Source: Pandoraea terrae
GTDB taxonomy: Bacteria > Pseudomonadota > Gammaproteobacteria > Burkholderiales > Burkholderiaceae
Length of the DNA: 64,000 nucleotides
Reading direction: 5' to 3'
NCBI RefSeq assembly: GCF_902459695.1
Contig: NZ_CABPRZ010000001.1
Span: 186,001-250,000, forward strand
Below the pieces are notes generated by a model that was given only the letters and a program-made list of their open reading frames with translations, did no database searches and was not told where the DNA came from. The translations under genes and the position numbers were made by a program. This document shows positions 19,887-28,937 of the stretch, one piece after another. The number at the start of each line of letters is the position of its first letter. The first letter of the stretch is position 1.

Positions 19887-20858
19887 ATGACTTCGACGAC
19901 TTCGGCGCTGTCGGCGCCCGCCGCCCGCACCGTCAGCCGCGATCAGCTGGCCACTTCGCGGGTGCTTGTGGTGGGCGACGTGATGCTCGACCGTTACTGG
20001 TTTGGCGACGTCAACCGTATTTCCCCCGAGGCGCCGGTGCCGGTCGTGCACGTACGCCGCAACGAAGAGCGCCTTGGCGGGGCGGCGAACGTTGCGCTCA
20101 ACGCTGTCTCCCTGGGCGCGACGGCGGGCCTGCTGTGCGTCGTCGGGCAAGACGAACCGGGTGACCGGATCGTTGAGTTGCTGGGGGAGAGCGGCGTGGC
20201 GCCGTTCATCACGCGCGACGCCCACCTGTCGACGACCATCAAGCTGCGCATCCTCTCGCGTCAGCAGCAACTGCTGCGCATCGACTTCGAAAACCAGCCG
20301 GCCCACGAGATCCTGTTGACGGTGCTCGATCAGTACCGTCAGCTCATCGCGCAGCACGGCGTGGTGTTGCTGTCGGACTACGCCAAGGGCGGGCTGACGC
20401 ATGTCCAGCCGATGATCGAGGCGGCGCGCGCTGCCGGCAAACCGGTGCTGGTCGATCCGAAGGGCAGCGACTACGAGCGCTATCGGGGCGCCACGATCCT
20501 GACGCCGAATCGTGCGGAACTGACGCAGGTGGTCGGGCAGTGGACATCGGAGGCCGATCTGACGGCGCGCGCACAGCAGCTGCGTGTCAGCCTTGACCTC
20601 GACGCCCTGCTGCTCACGCGCTCGGAAGAGGGCATGACCCTGTTCACGGGCGAGGGCGTGATGAACGTGCCGGCGCAGGCGCGCGAAGTGTATGATGTTT
20701 CCGGGGCGGGCGACACCGTGATCGCGACGCTGGCCGTACTGCTCGGCGCCGGCTTGCCGCTCGCCGACGCGGTCGTGCATGCCAACCGCGCGGGCAGCAT
20801 CGTGGTGGGCAAGCTCGGCACCGCTTCTGTCGATTACTCCGAACTTTTTCCGAACTGA
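19887..20858 (+). CDS. hldA: D-glycero-beta-D-manno-heptose-7-phosphate kinase
   Basis: 323 residues, PfkB sugar-kinase family. It phosphorylates heptose-7-phosphate at C1 in ADP-heptose synthesis for the lipopolysaccharide inner core. Markers are [13 protein letters not shown], the [10 protein letters not shown] sugar-binding motif and the catalytic [14 protein letters not shown]. Only the kinase domain is present. The fused E. coli HldE is about 480 residues, so the adenylyltransferase must be a separate gene elsewhere (inference). A GGGGAG ribosome site precedes the start. Also called rfaE1. Confidence 0.93.
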   Translation: MTSTTSALSAPAARTVSRDQLATSRVLVVGDVMLDRYWFGDVNRISPEAPVPVVHVRRNEERLGGAANVALNAVSLGATAGLLCVVGQDEPGDRIVELLGESGVAPFITRDAHLSTTIKLRILSRQQQLLRIDFENQPAHEILLTVLDQYRQLIAQHGVVLLSDYAKGGLTHVQPMIEAARAAGKPVLVDPKGSDYERYRGATILTPNRAELTQVVGQWTSEADLTARAQQLRVSLDLDALLLTRSEEGMTLFTGEGVMNVPAQAREVYDVSGAGDTVIATLAVLLGAGLPLADAVVHANRAGSIVVGKLGTASVDYSELFPN

Positions 20859-20859
20859 C

Positions 20860-21867
20860 ATGACCATCATCGTGACCGGCGCGGCCGGCTTCGTCGGCGC
20901 CAATATCGTCAAGGCGCTCAACGACCGCGGCGAGACCGACATTGTCGCCGTCGACAACCTGACGCGCGCCGACAAGTTCCGCAATCTCGTCGACTGCGAG
21001 ATCAGCGACTATCTCGACAAGACCGAGTTCGTGGCACGTTTCGCGCGCCGCGAGTTCGGCCGCGTACGCGCGATTTTCCATGAAGGCGCCTGCTCCGACA
21101 CGATGGAGACCGATGGCCGCTACATGATGGAAAACAACTTCCGCTACACGCGCGCGCTGCTCGACGCGTGTCTCGCGCAAGGCGTGCCGCTGCTGTATGC
21201 GTCGTCGGCGGCGACTTACGGCGCATCGGAGGTGTTCGTCGAAGACCGCGAACACGAGAAGCCGCTCAACGTGTACGGCTATTCGAAGTTCCTGTTCGAC
21301 CAGGTCGTGCGCCGCATGATGCGCCAGGCCGGCGGCAAATTGCCGAGCCAGGTTGTCGGCTTCCGTTACTTCAACGTGTACGGGCCGCGCGAAGCCCATA
21401 AGGGCCGCATGGCCTCGGTGGCGTTCCACAACTTCAACGAATTCCGCGCCGAGGGCCGCGTCAAGCTGTTCGGCGAATACAACGGCTATGGCGCCGGCAT
21501 GCAAAGCCGCGACTTCGTGTCCGTCGAGGACGTCGTCAAGGTCAATCTGCACTTCTTCGATCATCCGGAGCGCAGCGGCATCTTCAATCTGGGCACGGGC
21601 CGGGCGCAGCCGTTCAACGATATCGCCGTCGCAGTCATCAATACGCTGCGCGAGGACGCAGGCAAGCCGGCCTTGCCGCTGGAGGAACTCGTCAAGCATC
21701 GCATGATCGAGTACATTCCGTTTCCGGACGCCCTGCGCGGCAAGTATCAGTGCTTTACGCAGGCGAACATCGACAATCTGCGCCGCAACGGCGGCTATGC
21801 GGCACCGTTCCTGAGCGTCGGCGAAGGTGTTTCGCGCTACTGCCGCTGGCTGCTGGAAAATCGTTGA
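20860..21867 (+). CDS. hldD: ADP-glyceromanno-heptose 6-epimerase
   Basis: 335 residues, short-chain dehydrogenase family. HldD converts ADP-D-glycero-D-manno-heptose to the L-glycero form used for the lipopolysaccharide core. The NADP motif [10 protein letters not shown] is at the N-terminus, the catalytic YGYSK pair is near residue 140, and [18 protein letters not shown] is a family hallmark. It starts one base after the hldA stop. An intrinsic terminator follows, closing the lapA-hldD group. Also called rfaD. Confidence 0.97.
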   Translation: MTIIVTGAAGFVGANIVKALNDRGETDIVAVDNLTRADKFRNLVDCEISDYLDKTEFVARFARREFGRVRAIFHEGACSDTMETDGRYMMENNFRYTRALLDACLAQGVPLLYASSAATYGASEVFVEDREHEKPLNVYGYSKFLFDQVVRRMMRQAGGKLPSQVVGFRYFNVYGPREAHKGRMASVAFHNFNEFRAEGRVKLFGEYNGYGAGMQSRDFVSVEDVVKVNLHFFDHPERSGIFNLGTGRAQPFNDIAVAVINTLREDAGKPALPLEELVKHRMIEYIPFPDALRGKYQCFTQANIDNLRRNGGYAAPFLSVGEGVSRYCRWLLENR

Positions 21868-21900
21868 TTACGCAGCTGGCGCGGTGTGCCGCCGTACTGA

Positions 21901-21926
21901 AACCCCGCCAGGCGCGGGGTTTTTTA
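21901..21926 (+). terminator. intrinsic terminator after hldD
   Basis: AACCCCGC (21901-21908) pairs with GCGGGGTT (21914-21921), followed by a T-run. It separates the envelope operon from cysM. Confidence 0.88.
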
Positions 21927-21969
21927 TCGCCCGCCGGACGGGGCATGAGCAGCGCGGGGCCGGGTCGAT

Positions 21970-21975
21970 TAGAAT
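21970..21975 (+). promoter_or_regulatory. candidate -10 element of cysM
   Basis: TAGAAT at 35 bases before the cysM start matches a -10 hexamer. No clear -35 is seen. The terminator just upstream makes a promoter here necessary. Confidence 0.35.
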
Positions 21976-22009
21976 GCATTCATCCCATCTCCATCCGAAG
22001 CTCAGCGTA

Positions 22010-22912
22010 ATGGCTTATAAAACGATTGAAGACACCATCGGCAATACGCCGCTGGTGCAACTGGTGCGATTGCCCGATGACGAAATCCGCCGCCGCAACA
22101 ACATCATTCTCGGCAAGCTCGAAGGCAACAACCCGGCAGGCTCGGTGAAGGATCGTCCGGCGCTGTCGATGATCAAGCACGCCCAGGCGCGTGGGCGCAT
22201 CAAGCCGGGCGACACGCTGATCGAAGCGACGTCCGGCAACACCGGTATTGCGCTGGCGATGGCCGCTGCCATCCGCGGCTACAAGATGGTCCTGATCATG
22301 CCTGAGGACCTCAGCGTAGAGCGTCGTCAGAGCATGGCCGCGTACGGCGCGCAGATCATCCTCACACCGGTCAAGGGCGGCATGGAATACGCGCGGGATC
22401 TCGCCGGCCAGATGGAGCGCGACGGCCGCGGCGTCATCCTCGATCAGTTCGCCAATCCGGACAATCCGCTCGCGCACTATGAAACGACCGGTCCCGAATT
22501 GTGGCGTGACACGGAAGGGCGCATCACCCATTTCGTCTCCGCCATGGGCACGACCGGCACGATCATGGGCGTCTCGCAATTCCTGAAGGAAAAGAACCCC
22601 GAAATCCAGATCGTTGGCGCCGAACCGGCCGAAGGATCGCGCATTCCGGGCATCCGCAAATGGCCGGAAGCTTATCTGCCGAAGATCTTCGACCGCGCGC
22701 GGGTGGACCGCACCGAGCAGGTGAGCCAGTCCGATTCGGAAATCATGGCGCGCCGCATGGCGGCCGAAGAAGGCATCTTTTGCGGCATTTCCTCGGGCGG
22801 CGCTTGCCAGATCGCCCTGCGTCTGGCGCATGAGGTCGAAAACGCGACGATCGTCTTCGTCGTGTGCGACCGGGGCGACCGCTATCTGTCGACCGGCGTG
22901 TTTCCGGCCTAG
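22010..22912 (+). CDS. cysM: cysteine synthase B
   Basis: 300 residues. A PLP enzyme that makes cysteine from O-acetylserine and sulfide or thiosulfate. The PLP lysine is in NNPAGSVKDRPAL, the phosphate-binding loop is TSGNTGIALAMA, and the glycine-rich GTTGTIMG cofactor loop follows. Its length and EPAEGSRIPGIRKW point to CysM rather than CysK. The start at MAYKTIEDTIGNTPL agrees with the family. It converges with mltB. Confidence 0.95.
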   Translation: MAYKTIEDTIGNTPLVQLVRLPDDEIRRRNNIILGKLEGNNPAGSVKDRPALSMIKHAQARGRIKPGDTLIEATSGNTGIALAMAAAIRGYKMVLIMPEDLSVERRQSMAAYGAQIILTPVKGGMEYARDLAGQMERDGRGVILDQFANPDNPLAHYETTGPELWRDTEGRITHFVSAMGTTGTIMGVSQFLKEKNPEIQIVGAEPAEGSRIPGIRKWPEAYLPKIFDRARVDRTEQVSQSDSEIMARRMAAEEGIFCGISSGGACQIALRLAHEVENATIVFVVCDRGDRYLSTGVFPA

Positions 22913-22950
22913 GCGGGGGCAAAGTGCAAGGCGCCGTCGTCAGGCGGCGC

Positions 22951-24168
22951 TTACGGGGCGCGCGCCGCCTTGATGGCGGTGCTGAGTTCGTACACCGCCA
23001 TGGCGTAGAAGAAGCTGCGGTTGTAGCGCGTCAGCACGTAGAAATTCTGCAGGCCCACACGGTACTGCGTCGGCTGGCCGGGGGTCGGCAAGTCCACGAT
23101 CAGCACGGGTGTGCCCAACTCCGCGCCGACATCGAGCTTCGATTCGTTCATCAGCAGGCCTGCCTTGATGAAGTCCTGAAGCTTCCAATGCGGTTCGGGG
23201 CGACCGTCGGCCCCGGCTTCCGCGACGCCCTGGCTGCCGGGGTCGGGCGCAATGTGCCAGATGACCGGACGATTCGCCTCCCATCCATGCAGTTTGAGGA
23301 AATTTCCTACGCTGCCGATGGCATCCGCCGCGTCGCCAGTCAGATTGATCTTGCCGTTGCCGCTGTAATCGACGGCGTATTCACGAATGCTCGACGGCAT
23401 GAACTGCGGGATGCCGATAGCCCCGGCGTATGAACCGTAAAGGCTGAACGGATCGATGCCGCGATCGCGCGCATAGAGCAGCAGGCTTTCGAGTTCCTTG
23501 CGGAACAGCGCCATGCGTTCCGTGCGGTTGCGTGCCGCCGGGTAGTCGAACGCGAGCGTGGTCAGCGCGTCGATGGTTCGGAAGTTACCCATGTTGCGGC
23601 CATAAATCGTCTCGACGCCGATGATGGCGACGATGATTTCCTCGGGGACGCCGAACTCCTGCGACGCACGCGCCAGCGCGGCCGAGTTCTCGTTCCAGAA
23701 ACGCACGCCGTTGTTGATGCGCATGCCGTCGAGGAAGCGCGATTGATACACCTGCCAGTTCTTCTTCGCCGTGGTGGCGGGCGGGGCAGCCAAGCGGGCG
23801 GCCGTCTGCGAGAACACGACGCGCGAGAACACCTTCTGCAACTCGCCACGGTCGAAACCGTCGCGCGCGACGAGGTCGTTGATGAATGCGTCGACATCGG
23901 GATGATTCGCGTAGCGCTGCGGCACGACCTCTTCTTCGAGGACTGCCTGGGCGACCTTGGTGCGGGGCTTGCCGTTCGTCTGCGCGGCGCCGGGCATGGC
24001 GAGCGTCAGCATGAGGGCGGCGAGCACACCTCCCGCGGCGAAGCGCGCGGGGGCCGCCAGACGCAAAATCGGCCGGAACGACGGAAGGAACGAGCGTTGG
24101 CTCGGTGAGGCTTCGCGCGCGAAAACGGCGCGCGGGGAATGATCAGGCGTCCGTACCGGAAATGTCAT
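22951..24168 (-). CDS. mltB: lytic murein transglycosylase B
   Basis: 405 residues. MltB cleaves glycan strands of peptidoglycan to 1,6-anhydro products. The catalytic Glu186 lies in IIGVETIYGRN. AGAIGIPQFMPSS is the substrate-groove motif, and the C-terminal ILTRYNRSFFYAMAVYEL-like segment (VLTRYNRS) completes the signature. The N-terminus has a long basic stretch before the hydrophobic segment at about 45-60, ending GAAQT, so it is exported. No lipobox cysteine is seen, unlike E. coli MltB, which is a lipoprotein. The long n-region may mean the true start is not the first ATG. Confidence 0.92.
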   Translation of the reverse strand: MTFPVRTPDHSPRAVFAREASPSQRSFLPSFRPILRLAAPARFAAGGVLAALMLTLAMPGAAQTNGKPRTKVAQAVLEEEVVPQRYANHPDVDAFINDLVARDGFDRGELQKVFSRVVFSQTAARLAAPPATTAKKNWQVYQSRFLDGMRINNGVRFWNENSAALARASQEFGVPEEIIVAIIGVETIYGRNMGNFRTIDALTTLAFDYPAARNRTERMALFRKELESLLLYARDRGIDPFSLYGSYAGAIGIPQFMPSSIREYAVDYSGNGKINLTGDAADAIGSVGNFLKLHGWEANRPVIWHIAPDPGSQGVAEAGADGRPEPHWKLQDFIKAGLLMNESKLDVGAELGTPVLIVDLPTPGQPTQYRVGLQNFYVLTRYNRSFFYAMAVYELSTAIKAARAP

Positions 24169-24418
24169 GCTTGATTCGGTGATGTCGTCTCGGATGGTGG
24201 GAGGAAAGGCTCAGTCGGCAGTATAACCGAGTGCACCTGTGATACCTTAGTGCTTGAAGGGCCCGTCAGCCATATGCTGTGCGATGCCGGTGCGCGGATG
24301 TTGCGCCGGGCAGGCGGCGGGCCGTGCGGCGCGCTGCTGCGATGGGCGCGCTGCCCTGGAGACAAGGCGAGGCGGGAAATCCGCCTTGCCCCCATCACAA
24401 AACGACATCGAGCATCAA

Positions 24419-25342
24419 ATGGCTACCGGGTTTTATACGCACCCTGACTGCGTGCGCCACGAAATGGGCGAATGGCATCCGGAATGTCCGGAGCGTCTGC
24501 GCGCCATCGAGGATCAGCTGATTGCCGGCCGCATCGACGGCCTTCTGGAGCGCCGCGAAGCGCCGCTCGCCGACGAATCGAGCCTGCTGCGCGTGCATAC
24601 GCCTGAACATGTGGCGTACGTGCGCGACAGCGTGCCGGCCACCGGCTATTTCCCGCTCGATCCGGACACGGTGCTCAACCCGCATTCGTACCGTGCCGCC
24701 CTGCGGGCCGCGGGCGCGGCGGTCGCGGCGACCGACGCAGTGCTGCAGGGCGAGCTCGACAACGCGTTCTGCAGCGTGCGTCCGCCGGGGCACCACGCCA
24801 CGCCCACGCGCGCCATGGGGTTCTGCCTGTTCAACAACGTCGCGATCGCGGCGCACCATGCGCTCGAGGTCCACGGTTTGTCGCGCGTGGCGATCGTCGA
24901 TTTCGACGTGCACCACGGCAATGGCACCGAGGCGGCATTTTCGAACGATCCCCGCGTGTTCATGTGCGGCATTTTCCAGCACCCGTTCTATCCGTTCTCG
25001 GGCTTCGATCACCCGGCGCCGAACATGCACAATATTCCGCTCGCCGCCCGCACCAGCGGGATGGCGGCACGCGAGGCGATCGACTTCGGCTGGCTCGGAC
25101 AACTCGACGCCTTCCGTCCGGAAATGATTTTCTTCTCCGCAGGTTTCGACGCGCATCGCGAAGACGATCTCGGTGGCCTCGGTCTGACGGAGGCGGACTT
25201 CGCGTGGATCACGGAGAAGGTCAAGGCGATCGCGATGCGCCATGCGAAGGGCCGGATCGTCAGTTGCCTGGAGGGCGGCTACAACCTGTCTGCGCTCGGC
25301 CGCAGCGTCGTGGCGCACCTGAAGGTGTTGGCCGACATTTAG
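24419..25342 (+). CDS. histone deacetylase family amidohydrolase
   Basis: 307 residues, the arginase/deacetylase fold. Zinc and catalytic residues are visible: RPPGHHAT (paired His), DFDVHHGNGTEAAF (metal Asp and His) and FFSAGFDAHREDDLG (metal Asp). Bacterial members deacetylate polyamines or acetyl-lysine or take part in acetoin use, but the substrate cannot be told here. The start at MATGFYTHPDC is typical. It is followed 58 bases later by an enoyl-CoA hydratase gene on the same strand, as in several Burkholderiales. Confidence 0.88.
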   Translation: MATGFYTHPDCVRHEMGEWHPECPERLRAIEDQLIAGRIDGLLERREAPLADESSLLRVHTPEHVAYVRDSVPATGYFPLDPDTVLNPHSYRAALRAAGAAVAATDAVLQGELDNAFCSVRPPGHHATPTRAMGFCLFNNVAIAAHHALEVHGLSRVAIVDFDVHHGNGTEAAFSNDPRVFMCGIFQHPFYPFSGFDHPAPNMHNIPLAARTSGMAAREAIDFGWLGQLDAFRPEMIFFSAGFDAHREDDLGGLGLTEADFAWITEKVKAIAMRHAKGRIVSCLEGGYNLSALGRSVVAHLKVLADI

Positions 25343-25400
25343 AACATCTGCGCGGGCGGCCACGCAGGCGCGCGCGACCGGCGGCGCGAGGAGATCAGTC

Positions 25401-26204
25401 ATGACTCGGCAGGCAGAAGACGCGCTTGTGTGCGTCACGCGCGGTGAGGATCAGGACGCAGGCGTGGTGACGTTGACGTTGAACCGTCCGCGTCAGTTCA
25501 ACGCGCTGTCCGAGGCGCTGCTCACCGAGCTGCAGCAGGCGCTGGAGACGGTGGCGGCCGACAAGTTGGCGCGTGTCGTCGTGTTGGCAGGGGCCGGGCC
25601 CGCGTTTTGTGCGGGGCACGATCTCAAGGAGATGCGGGCGGCGCCCTCACTTGCGTATTACCAGGCGCTATTCGCTCAATGCACGCGTGTCATGTTGACG
25701 ATGCAGCGCATGCCGCAGCCGGTGATCGCGCGCGTGCATGGCATCGCGACGGCCGCCGGTTGCCAGTTGGTCGCGATGTGCGATCTGGCCGTGGCGTCAT
25801 CGACGGCGCGCTTTGCCGTGTCAGGGATCAACGTCGGACTGTTCTGTGCGACGCCGGGGGTGGCGCTGTCGCGCAATCTGTCGCGCAAGCAGGCGATGGA
25901 GATGTTGCTGACGGGCGATTTCATCGATGCGGACACGGCACAGGCACGCGGGCTGGTCAATCGCGTCGTGCCCGTCGAAAAGCTCGATGCGGAGGTGCGC
26001 GCGCTGTGCCATGCGATTTGCGCGAAGCCGGCCGCCGCCGTCGCCGCAGGCAAGGGGCTTTTCTACCGGCAACTGGAGACGGGCATCGAAGCCGCCTACC
26101 AGCTGGCCGGGCAGACGATGGCCTGCAACATGATGGACGAGAGCGCCCTCGAAGGCGTGCAGGCGTTCATCGACAAACGGTCACCGAACTGGCCGTCGCG
26201 CTAG
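25401..26204 (+). CDS. enoyl-CoA hydratase/isomerase family protein
   Basis: 267 residues, full-length crotonase fold. The oxyanion-hole segments are AGPAFCAGHDLKEM and HGIATAAGCQLVAMCDLAVA. TLNRPRQFNALSEALLTEL opens the fold and the C-terminal helix ends in EGVQAFIDKRSP. Residues at the two catalytic glutamate positions of classical hydratases are not clearly conserved (AAGCQ where a Glu would be expected), so its exact reaction is open. The AGGAGATC-type ribosome site lies just upstream. Confidence 0.88.
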   Translation: MTRQAEDALVCVTRGEDQDAGVVTLTLNRPRQFNALSEALLTELQQALETVAADKLARVVVLAGAGPAFCAGHDLKEMRAAPSLAYYQALFAQCTRVMLTMQRMPQPVIARVHGIATAAGCQLVAMCDLAVASSTARFAVSGINVGLFCATPGVALSRNLSRKQAMEMLLTGDFIDADTAQARGLVNRVVPVEKLDAEVRALCHAICAKPAAAVAAGKGLFYRQLETGIEAAYQLAGQTMACNMMDESALEGVQAFIDKRSPNWPSR

Positions 26205-26270
26205 TCCCGACCGTTTCCGTCGTCCCGATCCTCCGATGGTCTCGCGCGGCGGCCTGTCCACGCCGCGCGA

Positions 26271-27044
26271 CTACCACTGATTCTCGAGCGCCAACGGCCC
26301 GGGCGTTGCCGTGCGGCTGACGGCGTAGCCGTCGTCCGTCAGGAGTTTGCGCATGTCGCGCACCATTTCCGGATTGCCGCACACCATGATGCGGGAGCTG
26401 TCCGGATTGAGCTTGGCGCCGACGGCGCGCTCGAGCGCACCGGTCTCCAGCAGTGTCGTAATGCGGCCCTGCAATGCGCCCGGTGCAGCTTCGCGCGTCA
26501 CCGTCGTGAAATAGCGAAGTTTGTTCGTCCAGGCCGGATCGATGCCGTCGTGCGCAAAATCCGTGAGCAAATCCGCGTACGTCAGGTCCGATGCCCAGCG
26601 AACACTGTGCACGAGAAAGATCCGTTCGAACTTCTGCCACACGGCGGGATCGCGCAGGACGGAGATGAACGGCGCGAGCCCCGTGCCCGTCGCGAGCATC
26701 CATAAATCCTTGCCGTCGACGAACCGGTCGAGTGTGAGGAAGCCGTACGATACGTGTTCGACGAGCAGTTCGTCGCCGACTTTCATCTGGGCCAGGCGTG
26801 GGCTGAATTCCCCCTCCGGCGCGACGATTGAGTAGAACTCCAGAGCATCGTCGCCAGGTCCGGACGCGTACGAGTAGGCACGCCACACCTGTTCGCCGTC
26901 TTCCTTCGCCAGCCCCAGCCGCACGAACTGACCCGCCGCGAACTTGAGTTCGGGGGGGCGCGTCGTCTTGAACGTGAACAGCGCAGGTGTCCAGAAATGC
27001 AGGTGGGTGATGCGCTGCGGCGAAAACTTCTGTTGCCTTTCCAT
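26271..27044 (-). CDS. fpr: ferredoxin-NADP(+) reductase
   Basis: 257 residues. The FAD-binding motif RAYSYASG is near residue 50, NADP binding GTGLAPFISVLRDP is near residue 110, and CGNPEMVRDMRKLL is near the C-terminus. The bacterial Fpr enzyme exchanges electrons between NADPH and ferredoxin or flavodoxin and is often part of the oxidative stress response. The start is set at MERQQKF, because the 28 codons before it show no similarity. It converges with the enoyl-CoA hydratase gene. Confidence 0.93.
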   Translation of the reverse strand: MERQQKFSPQRITHLHFWTPALFTFKTTRPPELKFAAGQFVRLGLAKEDGEQVWRAYSYASGPGDDALEFYSIVAPEGEFSPRLAQMKVGDELLVEHVSYGFLTLDRFVDGKDLWMLATGTGLAPFISVLRDPAVWQKFERIFLVHSVRWASDLTYADLLTDFAHDGIDPAWTNKLRYFTTVTREAAPGALQGRITTLLETGALERAVGAKLNPDSSRIMVCGNPEMVRDMRKLLTDDGYAVSRTATPGPLALENQW

Positions 27045-27190
27045 CGCATTGGTCTCATGGCGGATATGACACCAGTGTAGTCCCGTTGGCGCCAGCGCGC
27101 CGGGTCTCCCGACAGTCGACAAGGGCATGGGGGCTTGTGACCCCCGCCGCGCTCATGCGGCCGGTCGTGGCGCGGCCGGTAACTGGGCTA

Positions 27191-27220
27191 AAACGGGCTG
27201 AAACGGGCTGAAACGGGCCG
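27191..27220 (+). repeat. tandem 10-bp repeats upstream of the S53 peptidase gene
   Basis: AAACGGGCTG occurs twice and AAACGGGCCG once in direct tandem, preceded by the weaker copy AACTGGGCTA at 27181-27190. The period of ten bases matches one helical turn. The array ends about 80 bases before the S53 start. Confidence 0.7.
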
Positions 27221-27301
27221 CGTAACGGGGGCAGGGAACTGTGCTTTAATCGAATGGTCTGCCGTATTGTGGGCCTTTGCGGCCCGGGGAGGTGGCGCAT
27301 C

Positions 27302-28876
27302 ATGGCAAAGCATCCATTGCCGGGAAGCGATCGCGCGGTGGCCAGGGGCGCGAAGATCGCGGGTCAGTGCGATCCCCATGAAACGATCGACGTCGTCGTC
27401 ACGTTGCGCAGGCGGGACGAACCGATATTTCGCGCGCTGGTGCGGGACATGGCCGCGGGCGAACCCGCGGCACAGCCCTTGTCGCGCGCCGCCTTTTCCA
27501 AGCGTTTCGGCGCCTCCGACGACGACCTCGCCAAACTTGCGGCATTCGCTGCGCAGCATGGCCTGACAATGGCCCGGGTCGACACGGCAGCGTGCACGGT
27601 CGTCCTGCGCGGGGCGATTGCGCAGTTCCAGCAAGCCTTCGACGTCACGCTTCACCAGTATGACTATCACGCAAGCGGCCAGTTTCGCGGCCGCACCGGC
27701 CCCGTCCATCTGCCGGATGAGCTTCGAGATGTCGTGACGGCGGTGCTTGGTCTCGACAACCGTCCGCAAGCCCGTCCGCATTTCCGGATTCGGCCGCCAT
27801 TCCGGCCGGCCGCGACACCCCCCGCCATTGCGTTGAGCCCGCTGCAACTCGGTGCGCTGTACCGCTTTCCCGCCGGCGACGGCGCGGGGCAGTGCATTGG
27901 CATCATTGAGCTCGGCGGCGGCTATCGCCCCGACGACCTGCGTACCTACTTCGACGGGCTCGGCGTGGCGCGGCCGACCGTGGTTCCCATCGCCATACAT
28001 GGCGGCGGCAATCAACCCAGCGGCGACCCCGGAGGCCCGGACGGCGAGGTGACGCTCGATATCGAGATCGCCGGCGCGTTGGCCCCGGGCGCCACGTTGG
28101 CCGTCTACTTCACCCAGAACAGCGATGCCGGCTTTCTCGACGCGGTGAGCCGGGCGGTGCACGACACGACACACAATCCTTCGGTCATTTCGATCAGTTG
28201 GGGCGGCCCTGAAGACGCATGGACGGCGCAGTCGCTGCGCGCTTTCGATACGGTGCTGCAGGAAGCGGCCGCGTTGGGTGTGACCGTATGCGCAGCCGCC
28301 GGGGACAACGGATCGGGCGACGGCGCGGGCGACGGGCGCGATCACGTCGATTTCCCTGCGGCGAGCCCGTATGCGCTCGCCTGCGGTGGCACGCGCGTGC
28401 AGGTGGCCGGCCAGCCACCGGACCAGACGATTGCGCTGGAAGTGGTCTGGAACGACGGCAGCGGCGGCGGCGCAAGCGGCGGTGGCATCAGTCGGGCGTT
28501 TCCGGTGCCGGCATGGCAGGACGGATTGTCGGTGCTGCGCGGCGTAGACGGTAGCGCTCCGTTGCCGGGGCGGGGCGTGCCGGATGTCGCGGGCGATGCG
28601 TCGCCAATGACCGGTTACGAAGTCCTGATCGACGGGGTGCGCACTGTCGTCGGCGGGACGAGCGCCGTGGCGCCGCTTTGGGCCGCCCTGATCGCACGCA
28701 TCAACGTGGCCAAAGGCCGTCCGGCCGGGTATGTCAATCCGAAGCTGTATCGCGCCGCGGGCGTTTGCAACGACATTACGCAAGGCAACAACGGCACGTT
28801 CGCCGCGGCGCCGGGTTGGGACGCCTGCACAGGCCTGGGCAGCCCGGACGGCGAAAAGGTGGCGGCGGTACTTTGA
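27302..28876 (+). CDS. S53 family (sedolisin/kumamolisin-like) peptidase with propeptide
   Basis: 524 residues. An N-terminal pro-kumamolisin domain (about 1-165) is followed by a sedolisin catalytic domain. The catalytic set of this family is complete: Glu249 and Asp253 in GEVTLDIEIAG, the oxyanion Asp335 in AAAGDNGSG and Ser454 in GGTSAVAPL. The C-terminal PGWDACTGLGSP is the calcium-site region. Sedolisins are acid-active serine-carboxyl endopeptidases whose propeptide is removed at low pH. No signal peptide is visible, although the family is normally exported. GGGGAGG precedes the start. An S10 carboxypeptidase follows 61 bases later. Confidence 0.92.
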   Translation: MAKHPLPGSDRAVARGAKIAGQCDPHETIDVVVTLRRRDEPIFRALVRDMAAGEPAAQPLSRAAFSKRFGASDDDLAKLAAFAAQHGLTMARVDTAACTVVLRGAIAQFQQAFDVTLHQYDYHASGQFRGRTGPVHLPDELRDVVTAVLGLDNRPQARPHFRIRPPFRPAATPPAIALSPLQLGALYRFPAGDGAGQCIGIIELGGGYRPDDLRTYFDGLGVARPTVVPIAIHGGGNQPSGDPGGPDGEVTLDIEIAGALAPGATLAVYFTQNSDAGFLDAVSRAVHDTTHNPSVISISWGGPEDAWTAQSLRAFDTVLQEAAALGVTVCAAAGDNGSGDGAGDGRDHVDFPAASPYALACGGTRVQVAGQPPDQTIALEVVWNDGSGGGASGGGISRAFPVPAWQDGLSVLRGVDGSAPLPGRGVPDVAGDASPMTGYEVLIDGVRTVVGGTSAVAPLWAALIARINVAKGRPAGYVNPKLYRAAGVCNDITQGNNGTFAAAPGWDACTGLGSPDGEKVAAVL

Positions 28877-28937
28877 TCGTCGCGCGCGCCGGCGGGCGTA
28901 AGGAGGACGGGCGGCGAACCTCTGCAAAGGAGTCATC

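Noticed and set aside
26205-26270. tRNA or small RNA in the gap between enoyl-CoA hydratase and fpr genes
   Set aside because: No cloverleaf or conserved T-loop found; the gap is too short for a tRNA plus flanks.
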